Shown here one piece after another: positions 11,645-22,345 of a stretch of 64,000 nucleotides of DNA. The stretch covers positions 248,001 to 312,000 of the forward strand of contig NC_013946.1 of the NCBI RefSeq assembly GCF_000024425.1, in the 5' to 3' direction. The notes under the pieces were generated by a model. It was not told the DNA's origin, searched no databases, and saw only the letters and a list, made by a program, of their open reading frames with translations. Numbering within the stretch: position 1 is the stretch's first letter; each line of letters begins with the position of its first letter. Position numbers and translations under genes: made by a program. The DNA is from Meiothermus ruber DSM 1279. Lineage in GTDB: Bacteria; Deinococcota; Deinococci; Deinococcales; Thermaceae.

Positions 11645-12627
11645 TCCACAGGCTGTCCGTTCAGGGTCACGGTAAACTGCCCACAACCGCTGAACTCGAT
11701 GCGCAGGGTGGATCTTTCACCCGCTGGGTTGGTGTAGACAAACACCTTGGCCCCGCTGTCGAAGTTCATCAGGCGGCCCAGGGGATTCTGGCAGGCTGCG
11801 CGGTTCCAGTGCAGGCTGGGGTCGGTGTACCAGATCAGGCTGCGGGTGTTGTTGTTGCGCGTCCAGGTGGCGCTGCCGGGGTTGTTTTGCTCAACCGTGA
11901 TGCTGCCGGCATCCCAGGGGTTGCTGTTGCCGTCCTGGTCAGGGGCATAGGTCTTGCTGACATCAAAGACCAGCGAGCCGGTGTAGGTGTTGTTGAAGAC
12001 GGTCTTGGTGACGGCATGGGTGTAATTCTTGGTGATCTTGAAGAGGGTGGCATCCTGCTTGTCGATGGAGTAGCTACCATTCAGGGTGCGCTCGATGCTG
12101 GTGTTGCCGCTGGTCAGGCGCGTGGTGAACCGGTCGAAGGCAACGCTGTAGCCGCTGTAGGGCTGGTTGTCGTTGGTGTCTTGCAGGGTCACGCTGCCCT
12201 TCAGACTGTAGCTGGTGTTGCCAGGGCCGGTATAGGTGCAGTCGTAGGTGGTGGTGGCGCTGGCTGGTACGCCGTCGTTGTCGGCATCCACCGGGGTGGC
12301 GGGGTTGGTGCTGATGGAGCAGTTGGCGCTGGAGGTGGGGGGTAGGTACAGCACGCCCACCGCCCGCAGAATCAGGCTGCCCCTACGCGGCAGGCCCCAG
12401 GCCTGGGCGGCGGCCTCGAGGCCATCCACCTGGCCCTGGGCGCCCAGTGCGGCAGTACTTGCGTCGCCGAGCATGGCGCCGGTGAGTTGCAGATCCCCCT
12501 GAACCGCTTCAGATAGGGCCTGGGCATCGCTCTGGCTGAGCTGGTCGGAGCTCGAGGACGGATTGCTGCAAGCCGCCAGAAGCCCCAGTAAGGCCAGTCC
12601 TGCGAGTGCGCGAAGGTGTTTGTGCAT
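11641..12627 (-). CDS. Hypothetical lipoprotein
   Basis: A 328-residue protein I do not recognise. It has a lipoprotein signal (LALLGLLAACSN) with the lipidated cysteine at about residue 20, then a Ser/Gln-rich linker. The body contains many short beta-strand-like stretches (Thr, Asn, Ser and Tyr rich), suggesting an exported beta-sandwich attached to a membrane. A GGGAGGA ribosome site precedes the ATG. Its TAA stop is formed by the end of the double-hairpin repeat. It stands alone on the minus strand. Cysteines late in the protein could form a disulfide. Confidence 0.8.
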   Translation of the reverse strand: MHKHLRALAGLALLGLLAACSNPSSSSDQLSQSDAQALSEAVQGDLQLTGAMLGDASTAALGAQGQVDGLEAAAQAWGLPRRGSLILRAVGVLYLPPTSSANCSISTNPATPVDADNDGVPASATTTYDCTYTGPGNTSYSLKGSVTLQDTNDNQPYSGYSVAFDRFTTRLTSGNTSIERTLNGSYSIDKQDATLFKITKNYTHAVTKTVFNNTYTGSLVFDVSKTYAPDQDGNSNPWDAGSITVEQNNPGSATWTRNNNTRSLIWYTDPSLHWNRAACQNPLGRLMNFDSGAKVFVYTNPAGERSTLRIEFSGCGQFTVTLNGQPVE

Positions 12628-12775
12628 GGTTGTTCCTCCCGGTTTAACAAGCTGCGCTTTAAAGCTGAAGGCCAGAGGGGTATAAGCTTAAGCCAGCCTT
12701 AAGGTGGAAAATGTGAAATGATTGGGTACTCTAGATTCTAAAGTGCTCCTAAGCTAGGGTTTCAAGGGTGATCCA

Positions 12776-13384
12776 ATGGCAACGCAATCAAAAAAGAAAA
12801 GGAAAGCAGCCGCCAAGTACCGCTCCCAGCCCAAGCCCTCGCCCATGCCCTGGGTGCTGGGGGGGGTGGTGGTGCTGGCGGTGCTGGTGGGTGGCTATTT
12901 CTGGTGGCAGTCCAGGCAGACCGCACAGGCCTTTGAGAGGCTGGTTGCGGCAGGCAAGGCCAGTCTGGCGGCGCGGGAGATTACCTACCCCGATGCCGGG
13001 CGGGGCCATAGCAACATCGGGGTGTCCATCGTATATGCCACCGACCCGCCCACCTCGGGGGTGCACTGGCCCAACTGGACGGAGCCGGGGTTTTACACCC
13101 GCCCCGAGCCCAAGGAAAAGCTGGTACACGCCCTCGAGCACGGCAACATCGTCATTTACTACGACCAGCCCTCAGCCGAGGCCCTGAGCCAGATTCGCGC
13201 CTGGCAGCGCCGCTTTACCGGGGCCTGGGATGGGCTGGTGGTGGTGCCCAAGCAAGGGCTGGGTCAGACCATCGAACTCACCGCCTGGACCAAGCTGCTG
13301 CGCCTGGAGACCTGGGATGCCGCTTTGGCTGCGGCCTTTATTGATGCCTACCGGGGCCGGGGGCCGGAGAACCCGGTGCGCTAA
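12776..13384 (+). CDS. DUF3105 membrane-anchored protein
   Basis: A 202-residue protein with a basic N-terminus (MATQSKKKRKAAAKYR), one transmembrane helix at about residues 25-45, and an outward domain with the DUF3105 hallmarks PPTSGVHWPNW and LVHALEHGNIVIYY. The histidines in these motifs are conserved in the family and could bind metal, but no biochemical role is established. The gene lies 18 bp before a secreted hydrolase gene and may share its transcript. Identification of the family is firm; function is unknown. Confidence 0.85.
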   Translation: MATQSKKKRKAAAKYRSQPKPSPMPWVLGGVVVLAVLVGGYFWWQSRQTAQAFERLVAAGKASLAAREITYPDAGRGHSNIGVSIVYATDPPTSGVHWPNWTEPGFYTRPEPKEKLVHALEHGNIVIYYDQPSAEALSQIRAWQRRFTGAWDGLVVVPKQGLGQTIELTAWTKLLRLETWDAALAAAFIDAYRGRGPENPVR

Positions 13385-13402
13385 AGTAGGCCACGGCCAA
13401 CC

Positions 13403-14368
13403 ATGAGCCACACCCTGCGCTTTGGAACAACGCTGCTGGCGGTCTTGCTGGGTACGGCGCTGGCCCAGGGGGGGCTCGAGGCCCATCCCATGTCCATCGA
13501 GGCCCTGCGCCAGGGCAGCTATCCGGGCAGCGCCATCACCCTCGAGCAAACCCTGGCCCCCGGCGCCAACTACCGCCGCTATATTGCTTCATACCGTTCG
13601 GAGGGGCTGAAAATCTACGGCCTGCTCACCGTTCCCAACGGCGCACGCCCCCGGGCGGGCTGGCCGGCCATCGTCTTCGTGCATGGCTACATCCCACCGG
13701 CCCAGTACCGCACCACCGAGCGCTATGGGGCCTATGTGGACGCGCTGGCCCGGGCCGGCTATATCGTGTTCAAGATTGACCTGCGCGGGCACGGCAACTC
13801 CGAGGGCACCGCCAGCGGGGCCTACTGGTCGCCGGACTACACCATTGATACCCTCAACGCCTTTGCCTCGCTGCGCCGGTTTCCCCAGGCCAACCCCGAG
13901 CGCATCGGCATCTGGGGCCACTCCATGGGGGGCTACCTGGCCCTGCGGGCCATGGTGGTGGAGCCGCGCATCCGGGTGGGGGTGATCTGGGCGGGGGTGG
14001 TGGGCACCTACGAAGACCTGCTCTACCGCTGGCGGCGCAGCCCCCCGGCCCAGCTTCCGCCGGGCGCCTTGCGGCGGCGTGAGCTGTTTCTGGCCCGCTA
14101 CGGCTCGCCCGAGAGCAACCCCGGTTTCTGGGCCTCCATCACCGCCCACAACTACCTCGAGCGGGTCGGGCCCATCCAGCTTCACCACGGCCTGGCCGAC
14201 ACGGTGGTGCCGGTGAGCTTTTCCCAGCGCCTGGCCCAGTACCTGCGGGCCGCCGGGCGGCCCTACGAGCTTTTTACCTATCCTGGCAACGACCACAACC
14301 TGAGCCAGAGCTTTAGCCTGGCCATGCGGCGCTCGGTGGCCTATTTCGACCGTTACCTGAAGCGCTGA
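13403..14368 (+). CDS. Secreted alpha/beta hydrolase, prolyl-oligopeptidase/esterase-like
   Basis: A 321-residue protein with a signal peptide (residues 1-22, ending ALAQG). The nucleophile elbow is GHSMGG with S174; the acid is likely D in HGLADTVVPV and the histidine in PGNDHNL, giving a complete triad. IVFVHGYIPPAQY supplies the oxyanion-hole HG pair. The family includes acyl-peptidases, esterases and dienelactone hydrolases, so the substrate is open. The start at 13403 is an ATG 18 bp after the DUF3105 gene. Confidence 0.85.
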   Translation: MSHTLRFGTTLLAVLLGTALAQGGLEAHPMSIEALRQGSYPGSAITLEQTLAPGANYRRYIASYRSEGLKIYGLLTVPNGARPRAGWPAIVFVHGYIPPAQYRTTERYGAYVDALARAGYIVFKIDLRGHGNSEGTASGAYWSPDYTIDTLNAFASLRRFPQANPERIGIWGHSMGGYLALRAMVVEPRIRVGVIWAGVVGTYEDLLYRWRRSPPAQLPPGALRRRELFLARYGSPESNPGFWASITAHNYLERVGPIQLHHGLADTVVPVSFSQRLAQYLRAAGRPYELFTYPGNDHNLSQSFSLAMRRSVAYFDRYLKR

Positions 14369-14410
14369 GAGGGGCTTGACTCACCCGGACGCAGGTGTGG
14401 CACGCTAAAG

Positions 14411-14432
14411 CCTCCCCTACGCGGTAGGGAGG
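14411..14432 (+). other. Hairpin after the hydrolase gene
   Basis: CCTCCCCTAC and GTAGGGAGG pair around a GCG loop with one bulged C. No clear T-run follows, so it is only a possible terminator. Confidence 0.4.
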
Positions 14433-14462
14433 ACTTTACCATGCCGTTTCGGCTTATTGGAG

Positions 14463-14591
14463 GTAATACGCATTCCGGCAGTATCGTTCACTGTGGCAAG
14501 CCTAAACGATACTACCGAAAGGATTTTCTACTCCCTTCGGTCGGCTTGAATCCTTCACTACAGGGCGGTGAAGGATTCAAGCGGAAACGGT
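14463..14591 (-). repeat. Double-hairpin intergenic repeat, copy B (inverted)
   Basis: Reverse-complement copy of the element at 11507-11644. Hairpin arms CTTGAATCCTTC (14545-14556) and GAAGGATTCAAG (14570-14581) are identical to copy A while the loop differs. The second hairpin, GCAGTATCGTT with AACGATACTACC, has one mismatch. Conserved arms with variable loops point to selection on, or spread of, a folded structure. Confidence 0.88.
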
Positions 14592-14652
14592 AAAAGACCC
14601 AATCCCCTTGAATCCGCTCTGGCCTGCCTCGAGCAAAAAGTGACTTTTGTCC

Positions 14653-14682
14653 TTACCCCACCCCAGGGGGGGTGGGTATACT
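14653..14682 (+). promoter_or_regulatory. CsoR-like operator and promoter of copZ-csoR-copA
   Basis: TACCCCACCCCAGG followed by GGGGGTGGGTA (14654-14678) forms a G/C-tract dyad flanked by TA ends, as expected for CsoR sites. It overlaps a TATACT -10 box at 14677-14682. The same TACCCCACCCCAGG core recurs at 19155 before the second copper ATPase. Confidence 0.75.
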
Positions 14683-14700
14683 GGCGCTGTGGAGGTAACC

Positions 14701-14898
14701 ATGACCCAACTCAAGATTGAAGGCATGAGCTGCAACAACTGCGTGCGTCACGTGACCGAAGCCCTCAAAAAGGTGCCGGGGGTTGAGCACGTGGAGGTCT
14801 CGCTGCAGGAGGGCCGGGCCACCGTAACCGGGACGGCGCCGGTGGATAAGCTGATCGAGGCGGTGCAGGAAGAGGGTTACACCGCCCGGGTGGCCTGA
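14701..14898 (+). CDS. copZ: Copper chaperone CopZ
   Basis: A 65-residue HMA-domain protein with the metal-binding motif MSCNNC at residues 9-14 and the ferredoxin-like fold pattern (LKIEGMSC, VEHVEVSLQEGRATVTG, GYTARVA). It should carry Cu(I) to the CopA ATPase or to CsoR in the cytoplasm. The ATG at 14701 follows GGAGGTAACC; an upstream start at 14647 would cover the operator and is rejected. The next gene, csoR, starts one base after its stop. Confidence 0.95.
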   Translation: MTQLKIEGMSCNNCVRHVTEALKKVPGVEHVEVSLQEGRATVTGTAPVDKLIEAVQEEGYTARVA

Positions 14899-14899
14899 G

Positions 14900-15184
14900 A
14901 TGACCCACGAACACACCCTGCACCTCGACCCCAGGGTGCGGCAGGAGGCCCGCAACCGGCTGCTTTCGGCCAAGGGGCACCTCGAGGGCATTCTCAAGAT
15001 GCTCGAGGGTGAGCCGTACTGCGTGGACGTGCTCAAGCAGATTAAGGCCGTGCAGGGGGCCCTCGACAAGGTGGGGGAGATGGTGCTCAGAAGCCACCTC
15101 GAGCACCACGTGGCCAGCGCCGCTGTGCGGGGCGACACCCAGAGGATGGTAGAGGAACTGATGGAGGTGCTCAAATACCGCTAA
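14900..15184 (+). CDS. csoR: Copper-sensing repressor CsoR
   Basis: A 94-residue all-helical DUF156/CsoR protein. The Cu(I) ligands fall at C41, H66 and H70, the C-H-H set described for Thermus thermophilus CsoR rather than the C-H-C set of Mycobacterium. It starts one base after copZ and ends 30 bp before copA, in the same order as in Thermus. In the family, apo-CsoR binds the operator and copper releases it; the TACCCCACCCC sites at 14654 and 19155 are the likely targets. Confidence 0.95.
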   Translation: MTHEHTLHLDPRVRQEARNRLLSAKGHLEGILKMLEGEPYCVDVLKQIKAVQGALDKVGEMVLRSHLEHHVASAAVRGDTQRMVEELMEVLKYR

Positions 15185-15213
15185 CCAAGGAGCTACAAAT
15201 CGGCGTTCAGGGC

Positions 15214-17694
15214 ATGACCTGCGCGGCCTGTGTCAACCGGGTGGAGCGCGGGCTGGGAAAGCTCGAGGGGGTGGCGCTGGCCTCGGTCAACCTGGCCACC
15301 GAACGCGCCCGGGTGGTCTACGACCCCGAGAAGACCACCCCCCAGGCCCTGCTGGAAAAGGTACGGGAAGCGGGCTATACCCCGGAGGTGGCCGAGGTTG
15401 AACTGGGCATTACCGGCATGACCTGCGCGGCCTGCGTGAACCGGGTCGAGCAGGCCCTGCAGCAGTTGGACGGGGTGCTGGAGGCCCGCGTTAACCTGGC
15501 GACCGAGCGGGCTTTGGTGAGATACCTTCCGGCCAGCACCGGGGTGGCCCAGTTCAAGCGGGCCATCCGCGCGGCGGGCTACGGCGTGCTCGAGCTGGGG
15601 AGGGGCCAGGAGCGCGCCGACCTCGAGCGCGAGGCCCGCGCCCGCGAGCTGGCCAGCCTGCGCCGGGCGCTGCTGGTCGCGGCGGTGTTTGCCCTGCCCC
15701 TCTTCCTGATCGCCATGCTGCCCATGCTCTTCCCGCCCGTCGAGGCCTGGTTGATGGGCACCTTTGGGCACGGGGTGATGAGCGCCCTGAACTGGGTGAT
15801 GCTGGCCCTGGCCACCCCCATTCAGTTTGGCCCTGGCCTGCGCTTTTACCGCCACGGCTGGAGGAGCCTGCGCTCGGGCTCGCCCGATATGAACGGCCTG
15901 GTGATGATTGGCACCAGCGCGGCCTACTTTTACAGCCTGGGGGTGGTGCTTTTTCCGGGCCTCTTCCCCCCGCAGGCCCGCCACGCCTACTTCGAGGCGG
16001 CGGGGGTGGTCATCACCCTGATTTTGCTGGGCAAGTACCTCGAGGCCATCGCCAAGGGCCGCACCTCCGAGGCCATGCGGCGGCTGCTCTCGCTGCAGGC
16101 CAAAACCGCCCGCATCGTGCAGGACGGCCTCGAGCGGGAAATCCCGGTGGACGAGGTACTGGTGGGCGACCTGGTGCAGGTCAGGCCCGGCGAGAAGATA
16201 CCGGTGGACGGGGTGGTGGTCGCGGGGCAGAGCTATGTGGATGAGTCCATGATTACCGGCGAGCCCCTCCCGGTCTACAAAACCGAGGGGGCCCCGGTGG
16301 TGGGGGGGACGCTGAACCAGAACGGAACTCTCACCTTCCGGGCTACGGCGGTGGGCGAGGGCACCGTGCTGGCCCAGATTATCCGGCTGGTCGAAAACGC
16401 CCAGGCCTCCAAGCCGGCCATCCAGAACCTGGCCGACCGGGTGGTGGCGGTCTTCGTGCCCATCGTGCTGGCCATCGCCGCCCTTACAGCAGGGGTGTGG
16501 CTGGTATTGGGCGGCGAAAATGCCCTTACCTATGCCCTGGTCAACACCGTAGCGGTGCTGATTATCGCCTGCCCCTGTGCCATGGGCCTGGCCACCCCGG
16601 TGAGCATCATGGTGGGCACCGGCAAGGCCGCCGAGCTGGGGGTGCTTTTCCGCAGGGGCGAGGCCCTGCAGACGCTGCAGGAGGCCCGCGTCATCGCCCT
16701 CGACAAGACCGGAACCCTCACCCAGGGCAGGCCCGAACTCACCGACCTCGAGGTGCTGGAAGGCTTCGACGAAGCCGAGGTGCTGCGCCTGGTGGCCTCG
16801 GTCGAGCAGAAATCCGAACATCCCCTGGCCCGCGCCATCGTGCGCGCGGCTCGGTCCAGGGGCCTCGAGCTGGCCGAGCCGGAAGATTTCGAGGCCTTCC
16901 CCGGCTTTGGGGTGAGGGGTCGGGTGGGCCTCTACCGGGTGGAGGTGGGGGCCGATCGCTATATGGCTCAACTGGGCCTCGAGGTGCACACCCTGGCGGC
17001 GCTGGCCCAGAAGCTGGCCGAAGCCGGTAAAAGCCCCCTCTACGCGGCCATCAACGGAAAACTGGCCGCCATCCTGGCCGTGGCCGACCCCCTCAAGCCC
17101 GGCAGCGCGGAGGCTGTGGCCGCCCTGCACCGCCTGGGTTTGCGGGTGGCCATGATTACCGGCGACCATACCCGCACCGCCCAGGCCATCGCCCGGCAGC
17201 TTGGCCTCGACGAGGTGCTGGCCGAAGTTCTGCCCCACGGCAAGGCCGAAGCGGTACGGACGTTGCAGGCCAAGGGCCACAAGGTGGCCTTCGTGGGCGA
17301 TGGCATCAACGATGCCCCCGCGCTGGCCCAGGCCGATGTGGGTATCGCCATCGGCACCGGCACCGACGTAGCCATCGAGACTGCCGACGTAATTTTGATC
17401 TCGGGCGATCTGCGCGGCGTGCCCAATGCCCTGGCGCTCTCGAGGGCCACCCTCAGGAACATCCAGCTCAACCTGTTCTGGGCCTTTGCCTACAACGTGC
17501 TCCTGATTCCGGTGGCCGCCGGGGCCCTGTACCCTCTCACGGGCTGGCTCCTTTCGCCGGTGCTGGCCGGGGCGGCCATGGGCCTCTCCTCGCTGTTTGT
17601 GCTGTCCAACGCGCTGCGCCTGCGCGCTTTCAGGCCGCCCTTTGGGCCGGGTGAACAAACCACAATGGGAAAGCTGGTACGGGAAATGGGATAA
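15214..17694 (+). CDS. copA: Cu(I)-exporting P1B-type ATPase CopA
   Basis: An 826-residue (from this ATG) copper exporter with two N-terminal HMA domains, each with [11 protein letters not shown], then eight expected membrane helices. The actuator loop TGEPLPV, the transport motif CPC (from residue 453), the phosphorylation motif DKTGTLTQG, the nucleotide-site HP pair (SEHPLARAI) and [22 protein letters not shown] spread over the hinge are intact. The late SNALRL fits the P1B-1 class. The ATG used cuts into the first strand of HMA1; the AAGGAG at 15187-15192 would better serve an in-frame ATC at 15199, and no ATG, GTG or TTG is available there. Confidence 0.95.
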   Translation: MTCAACVNRVERGLGKLEGVALASVNLATERARVVYDPEKTTPQALLEKVREAGYTPEVAEVELGITGMTCAACVNRVEQALQQLDGVLEARVNLATERALVRYLPASTGVAQFKRAIRAAGYGVLELGRGQERADLEREARARELASLRRALLVAAVFALPLFLIAMLPMLFPPVEAWLMGTFGHGVMSALNWVMLALATPIQFGPGLRFYRHGWRSLRSGSPDMNGLVMIGTSAAYFYSLGVVLFPGLFPPQARHAYFEAAGVVITLILLGKYLEAIAKGRTSEAMRRLLSLQAKTARIVQDGLEREIPVDEVLVGDLVQVRPGEKIPVDGVVVAGQSYVDESMITGEPLPVYKTEGAPVVGGTLNQNGTLTFRATAVGEGTVLAQIIRLVENAQASKPAIQNLADRVVAVFVPIVLAIAALTAGVWLVLGGENALTYALVNTVAVLIIACPCAMGLATPVSIMVGTGKAAELGVLFRRGEALQTLQEARVIALDKTGTLTQGRPELTDLEVLEGFDEAEVLRLVASVEQKSEHPLARAIVRAARSRGLELAEPEDFEAFPGFGVRGRVGLYRVEVGADRYMAQLGLEVHTLAALAQKLAEAGKSPLYAAINGKLAAILAVADPLKPGSAEAVAALHRLGLRVAMITGDHTRTAQAIARQLGLDEVLAEVLPHGKAEAVRTLQAKGHKVAFVGDGINDAPALAQADVGIAIGTGTDVAIETADVILISGDLRGVPNALALSRATLRNIQLNLFWAFAYNVLLIPVAAGALYPLTGWLLSPVLAGAAMGLSSLFVLSNALRLRAFRPPFGPGEQTTMGKLVREMG

Positions 17695-17729
17695 AGGCCT
17701 CGCTGGAGCGTTTAACGTTTACTCGAGTG

Positions 17730-17762
17730 CTTTATACCAGCTTAACAACACCCCCCTATGGT
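17730..17762 (+). promoter_or_regulatory. CTTTA-N6-CTTAAC box, copy 1
   Basis: CTTTATACCAGCTTAAC (17730-17746) has two half-sites (TTTATA, TTAACA) starting 11 bp apart, like OmpR-family response-regulator sites. A possible -10 (TATGGT, 17757-17762) follows ten bases later. The same layout recurs before copRS and the multicopper oxidase. Confidence 0.7.
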
Positions 17763-17779
17763 GAGAAAGGAGGTTGAAG

Positions 17780-18013
17780 ATGATGCACTGGTGGCCTTAT
17801 GGCTATGGCATGATGGGCGGCTGGGGTTGGCTGGGCATGCTGATTCAGCTTGCCATCCTGGTGCTACTGATCTACCTTCTGGTGCGGGCTTTCTCCCGCC
17901 CAGCCTCGAGCGAGGGAAGAGACCGCGCCCTGGAGATCCTGCGGGAACGCTACGCCAGAGGAGAGATCGATAAGGAGACCTTCGAGCGCATGAAGCACGA
18001 CCTGAATGGGTGA
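17780..18013 (+). CDS. Small SHOCT-domain membrane protein of the copper island
   Basis: A 77-residue protein with an N-terminal Met/Trp/Gly/His-rich stretch (MMHWWPYGYGMMGGWGWLG), one transmembrane helix, and a C-terminal SHOCT motif (ALEILRERYARGEIDKETFERMK). The ATG at 17780 is 6 nt after AAAGGAGG; a TTG at 17774 overlaps that site. The methionine- and histidine-rich face could bind Cu(I) near the membrane surface. It is 12 bp before the next gene, so the pair is probably one operon driven by the box at 17730. SHOCT proteins are common but poorly understood. Confidence 0.85.
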   Translation: MMHWWPYGYGMMGGWGWLGMLIQLAILVLLIYLLVRAFSRPASSEGRDRALEILRERYARGEIDKETFERMKHDLNG

Positions 18014-18024
18014 GGAGGTCTGAC

Positions 18025-18654
18025 ATGCGACGCGAGATGCTCTGGGTGGGAATCACAGGCCTGGTTTTGGTAGGCGTTGTCCTCACCCAGGGTCTGTGGG
18101 GCTACGGGGGCCCCATGCACGGCTACGGATACGGCCCTGGAATGATGGGTGGAGGAATGGGCATGATGAGCGTTTACCCCGCCCAAGCCCAGCCCATCCC
18201 CCCTGCCGAAGCCAGGGCTCGCCTCGAGTCCTTCGCTAAACGCTTCGGTTCCGAGGCCAGGCTCAAGGACTTCATGAGCTTCAGCGAAAACTACTACGCC
18301 CAGGTAGTTGATGCCAAGGGGAACGGGCTGGTGGAGATCCTGGCCGATCGCTACACCGGTAGCGTCTACCTCGAGCCCGGCCCCAACATGATGTGGAACA
18401 CCCGCTGGGGCATGGGCATGATGCAAGTCCAGCCTTCTGTAGCTGTGCGCTACGACAAGGCTGCCGCACAGAAGCTGGCCGAACAGTTTCTCAAGGGCTA
18501 CCTGCCGGGAGCCAGGGTCATGGAGGGCCAGGCTTTCAGCGGTTACTACACCTTTGACTTTGGCCGCAAGGAGATCGAGGGCATGATGTCGGTGAGCGCC
18601 TATACCGGTGAGGTCTGGATCCACACCTGGCATGGGGTCTTCTTGGGCGAGTAG
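18025..18654 (+). CDS. Met-rich, PepSY-like exported protein
   Basis: A 209-residue protein with an N-terminal membrane anchor or signal (about residues 7-24), then a Gly/Met/Tyr/His-rich linker (YGYGPGMMGGGMGMM) and a second Met patch (MGMGMM). Two repeats resemble PepSY halves: one ends VEILADRYTGSVYLEPG and the other SVSAYTGEVWIHTWHG. Methionine clusters are typical of periplasmic Cu(I)/Ag(I) carriers, so a copper-binding role outside the cytoplasm is plausible. The ATG at 18025 follows GAGGAGG; an earlier GTG at 18010 overlaps the previous gene. Confidence 0.82.
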   Translation: MRREMLWVGITGLVLVGVVLTQGLWGYGGPMHGYGYGPGMMGGGMGMMSVYPAQAQPIPPAEARARLESFAKRFGSEARLKDFMSFSENYYAQVVDAKGNGLVEILADRYTGSVYLEPGPNMMWNTRWGMGMMQVQPSVAVRYDKAAAQKLAEQFLKGYLPGARVMEGQAFSGYYTFDFGRKEIEGMMSVSAYTGEVWIHTWHGVFLGE

Positions 18655-18697
18655 TGAACATGCGTGCCAGGTTAGGATTGCGATTCGAGGAGAAACC

Positions 18698-19144
18698 GTG
18701 GCAATCACCGAAGCTTCACTGGGTCAGTACGTTGCCAGCCTCAAGGCCAGTAAAGGCCTCGTGCGCGACTGCGAAGCCTTTCTCGAGCGCTGCCGCAAGT
18801 ACCAAACCCCCAGCCTCGCGGGCTTCCCGATGGTGGGACTGGGCGGTAGTTGCGGCAAGCCTGCTTTTCTTCTGCCCTTTGTCGTCCGCTTCGACTTGCC
18901 CAAGGTGCTGGCGCTCGAGGCGTGGTTTCGCCGAACGAAGTGAGGGGTGGCCGTGGCCGAGCGCTTCGGCATGTACGTCGAGTACGGGGCCTATCCCCAC
19001 CTCAAGCTGCCCGTCGACACCGAAATCGCCGCTGTGCAAGACTGGACCAACGCCACGTTGGTCTTCCTGCGGCCTTCTTACGAGAGCAAAGAAGAGTTGA
19101 TCGCGGCAATTCCGGTGTTGGTGATTTGTAAGCCACAGGGCTAA
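18698..19144 (+). pseudogene. Interrupted gene of unknown function in the copper island
   Basis: Two open segments lie in the same frame, separated only by TGA at 18941-18943. The first (GTG 18698, after a CGAGGAG site) gives 81 residues with scattered cysteines (DCEAFLERCRKY, GGSCGKP). The second (GTG 18953 or 18947) gives 63-65 residues beginning AERFGMYVEYGAYPHLKLP. Read through, they form a smooth protein of about 148 residues, so this is probably one gene broken by a stop or a short insertion. The second GTG has GAGGGG five bases upstream, so two coupled small proteins remain possible. I do not recognise the family. Confidence 0.55.
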
Positions 19145-19154
19145 ACCAATCCAA

Positions 19155-19180
19155 TACCCCACCCCAGGTGGGTTGGAATA
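19155..19180 (+). promoter_or_regulatory. Second CsoR-like operator, before the CopB-like ATPase
   Basis: TACCCCACCCCAGG (19155-19168) followed by TGGGT repeats the core found before copZ, with a shorter G tract. A weak -10 (GGAATA, 19175-19180) overlaps its downstream end. Confidence 0.65.
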
Positions 19181-19210
19181 AAGAGAGAAACCTCCCAACG
19201 AGATTCAGTC

Positions 19211-21631
<2,421 letters not shown>

Positions 21632-21640
21632 CAATGTGCT

Positions 21641-21674
21641 CTTTATGGAAGCTTAACCAAGCCTGGCGCACAAT
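21641..21674 (+). promoter_or_regulatory. CTTTA-N6-CTTAAC box, copy 2, with -10
   Basis: CTTTATGGAAGCTTAAC (21641-21657) has half-sites 11 bp apart and is followed by a CACAAT -10 box (21669-21674), five bases before the response-regulator ATG. This predicts autoregulation of the two-component pair from a leaderless mRNA. Confidence 0.72.
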
Positions 21675-21679
21675 AAGGT

Positions 21680-22345
21680 ATGGCCCGGGTGCTGCTTGTA
21701 GACGATGACCCCGCTATTCGCGAGGTGCTGGGGGTGTATTTGCGGCAAGAAGGCTGCGAGGTGCTGGAGGCCACCAACGGGCTCGAGGCCCTTCAGCTCC
21801 TTCCCCAAGCCGATGTGGTGATTTTGGATCTGATGCTACCCCAGCTTACAGGCTGGCAAGTAGCCCAGGAGTTGCGCCGGGACTACCCCGACCTGCCCTT
21901 GCTGATGCTGACGGCTCGAGGTGAAGAAGCAGAACGCATCCAGGGGCTTGAGCTCGGCGCGGACGACTACGTCACAAAACCCTTTAGCCCCCGTGAGGTG
22001 GTGGCTCGAGTGCGGGCCCTACTACGCCGTAGCGGCTTCAAACAGGAACTGGTGTTTGGCGATCTCATCTTACGGCCCCGTCAACGCGAAGCCCTTTTCA
22101 AAGGGCAGGCCCTCAACCTGTCCAAGCTGGAGTTTGACCTGCTGCTGACGCTGGCCCAGCACCCGGGGCTGGTGTGGAGTCGCGAACGCCTGCTCGAGCG
22201 GGTATGGGGGAGCGATTTTCCCGGGGTGGATCGGGTGGTGGATGTGCATGTGGCAGGCTTGCGTAAAAAGCTAGGAGAAGATGCGGAGAACCCCCTGTAT
22301 ATCGAGACGGTGCGCGGCGTGGGCTACCGCTTTCGGGGAGAATGA
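21680..22345 (+). CDS. copR: OmpR-family response regulator, probably copper/silver (CopR/CusR-like)
   Basis: A 221-residue regulator with a receiver domain (acidic pocket D8-D10, phosphoacceptor D50 in VVILDLMLP, K in VTKPFSP) and a C-terminal winged helix (residues ~125-221) ending in the usual VRGVGYRF. It overlaps the sensor kinase start by four bases. Three CTTTA-N6-CTTAAC sites, one at its own promoter, are the likely targets. The copper role rests on the neighbours and site distribution, not on the regulator sequence itself. Confidence 0.88.
   Translation: MARVLLVDDDPAIREVLGVYLRQEGCEVLEATNGLEALQLLPQADVVILDLMLPQLTGWQVAQELRRDYPDLPLLMLTARGEEAERIQGLELGADDYVTKPFSPREVVARVRALLRRSGFKQELVFGDLILRPRQREALFKGQALNLSKLEFDLLLTLAQHPGLVWSRERLLERVWGSDFPGVDRVVDVHVAGLRKKLGEDAENPLYIETVRGVGYRFRGE

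Noticed and set aside
15193-17658. 821-codon minus-strand frame opposite copA
   Set aside because: Low-complexity Gly/His/Gln composition is typical of an antisense shadow; copA has all P-type ATPase motifs.
18941-18943. TGA as a selenocysteine codon
   Set aside because: No SECIS-like hairpin seen directly after it and no selenoprotein-like family; a broken gene or two ORFs is simpler.
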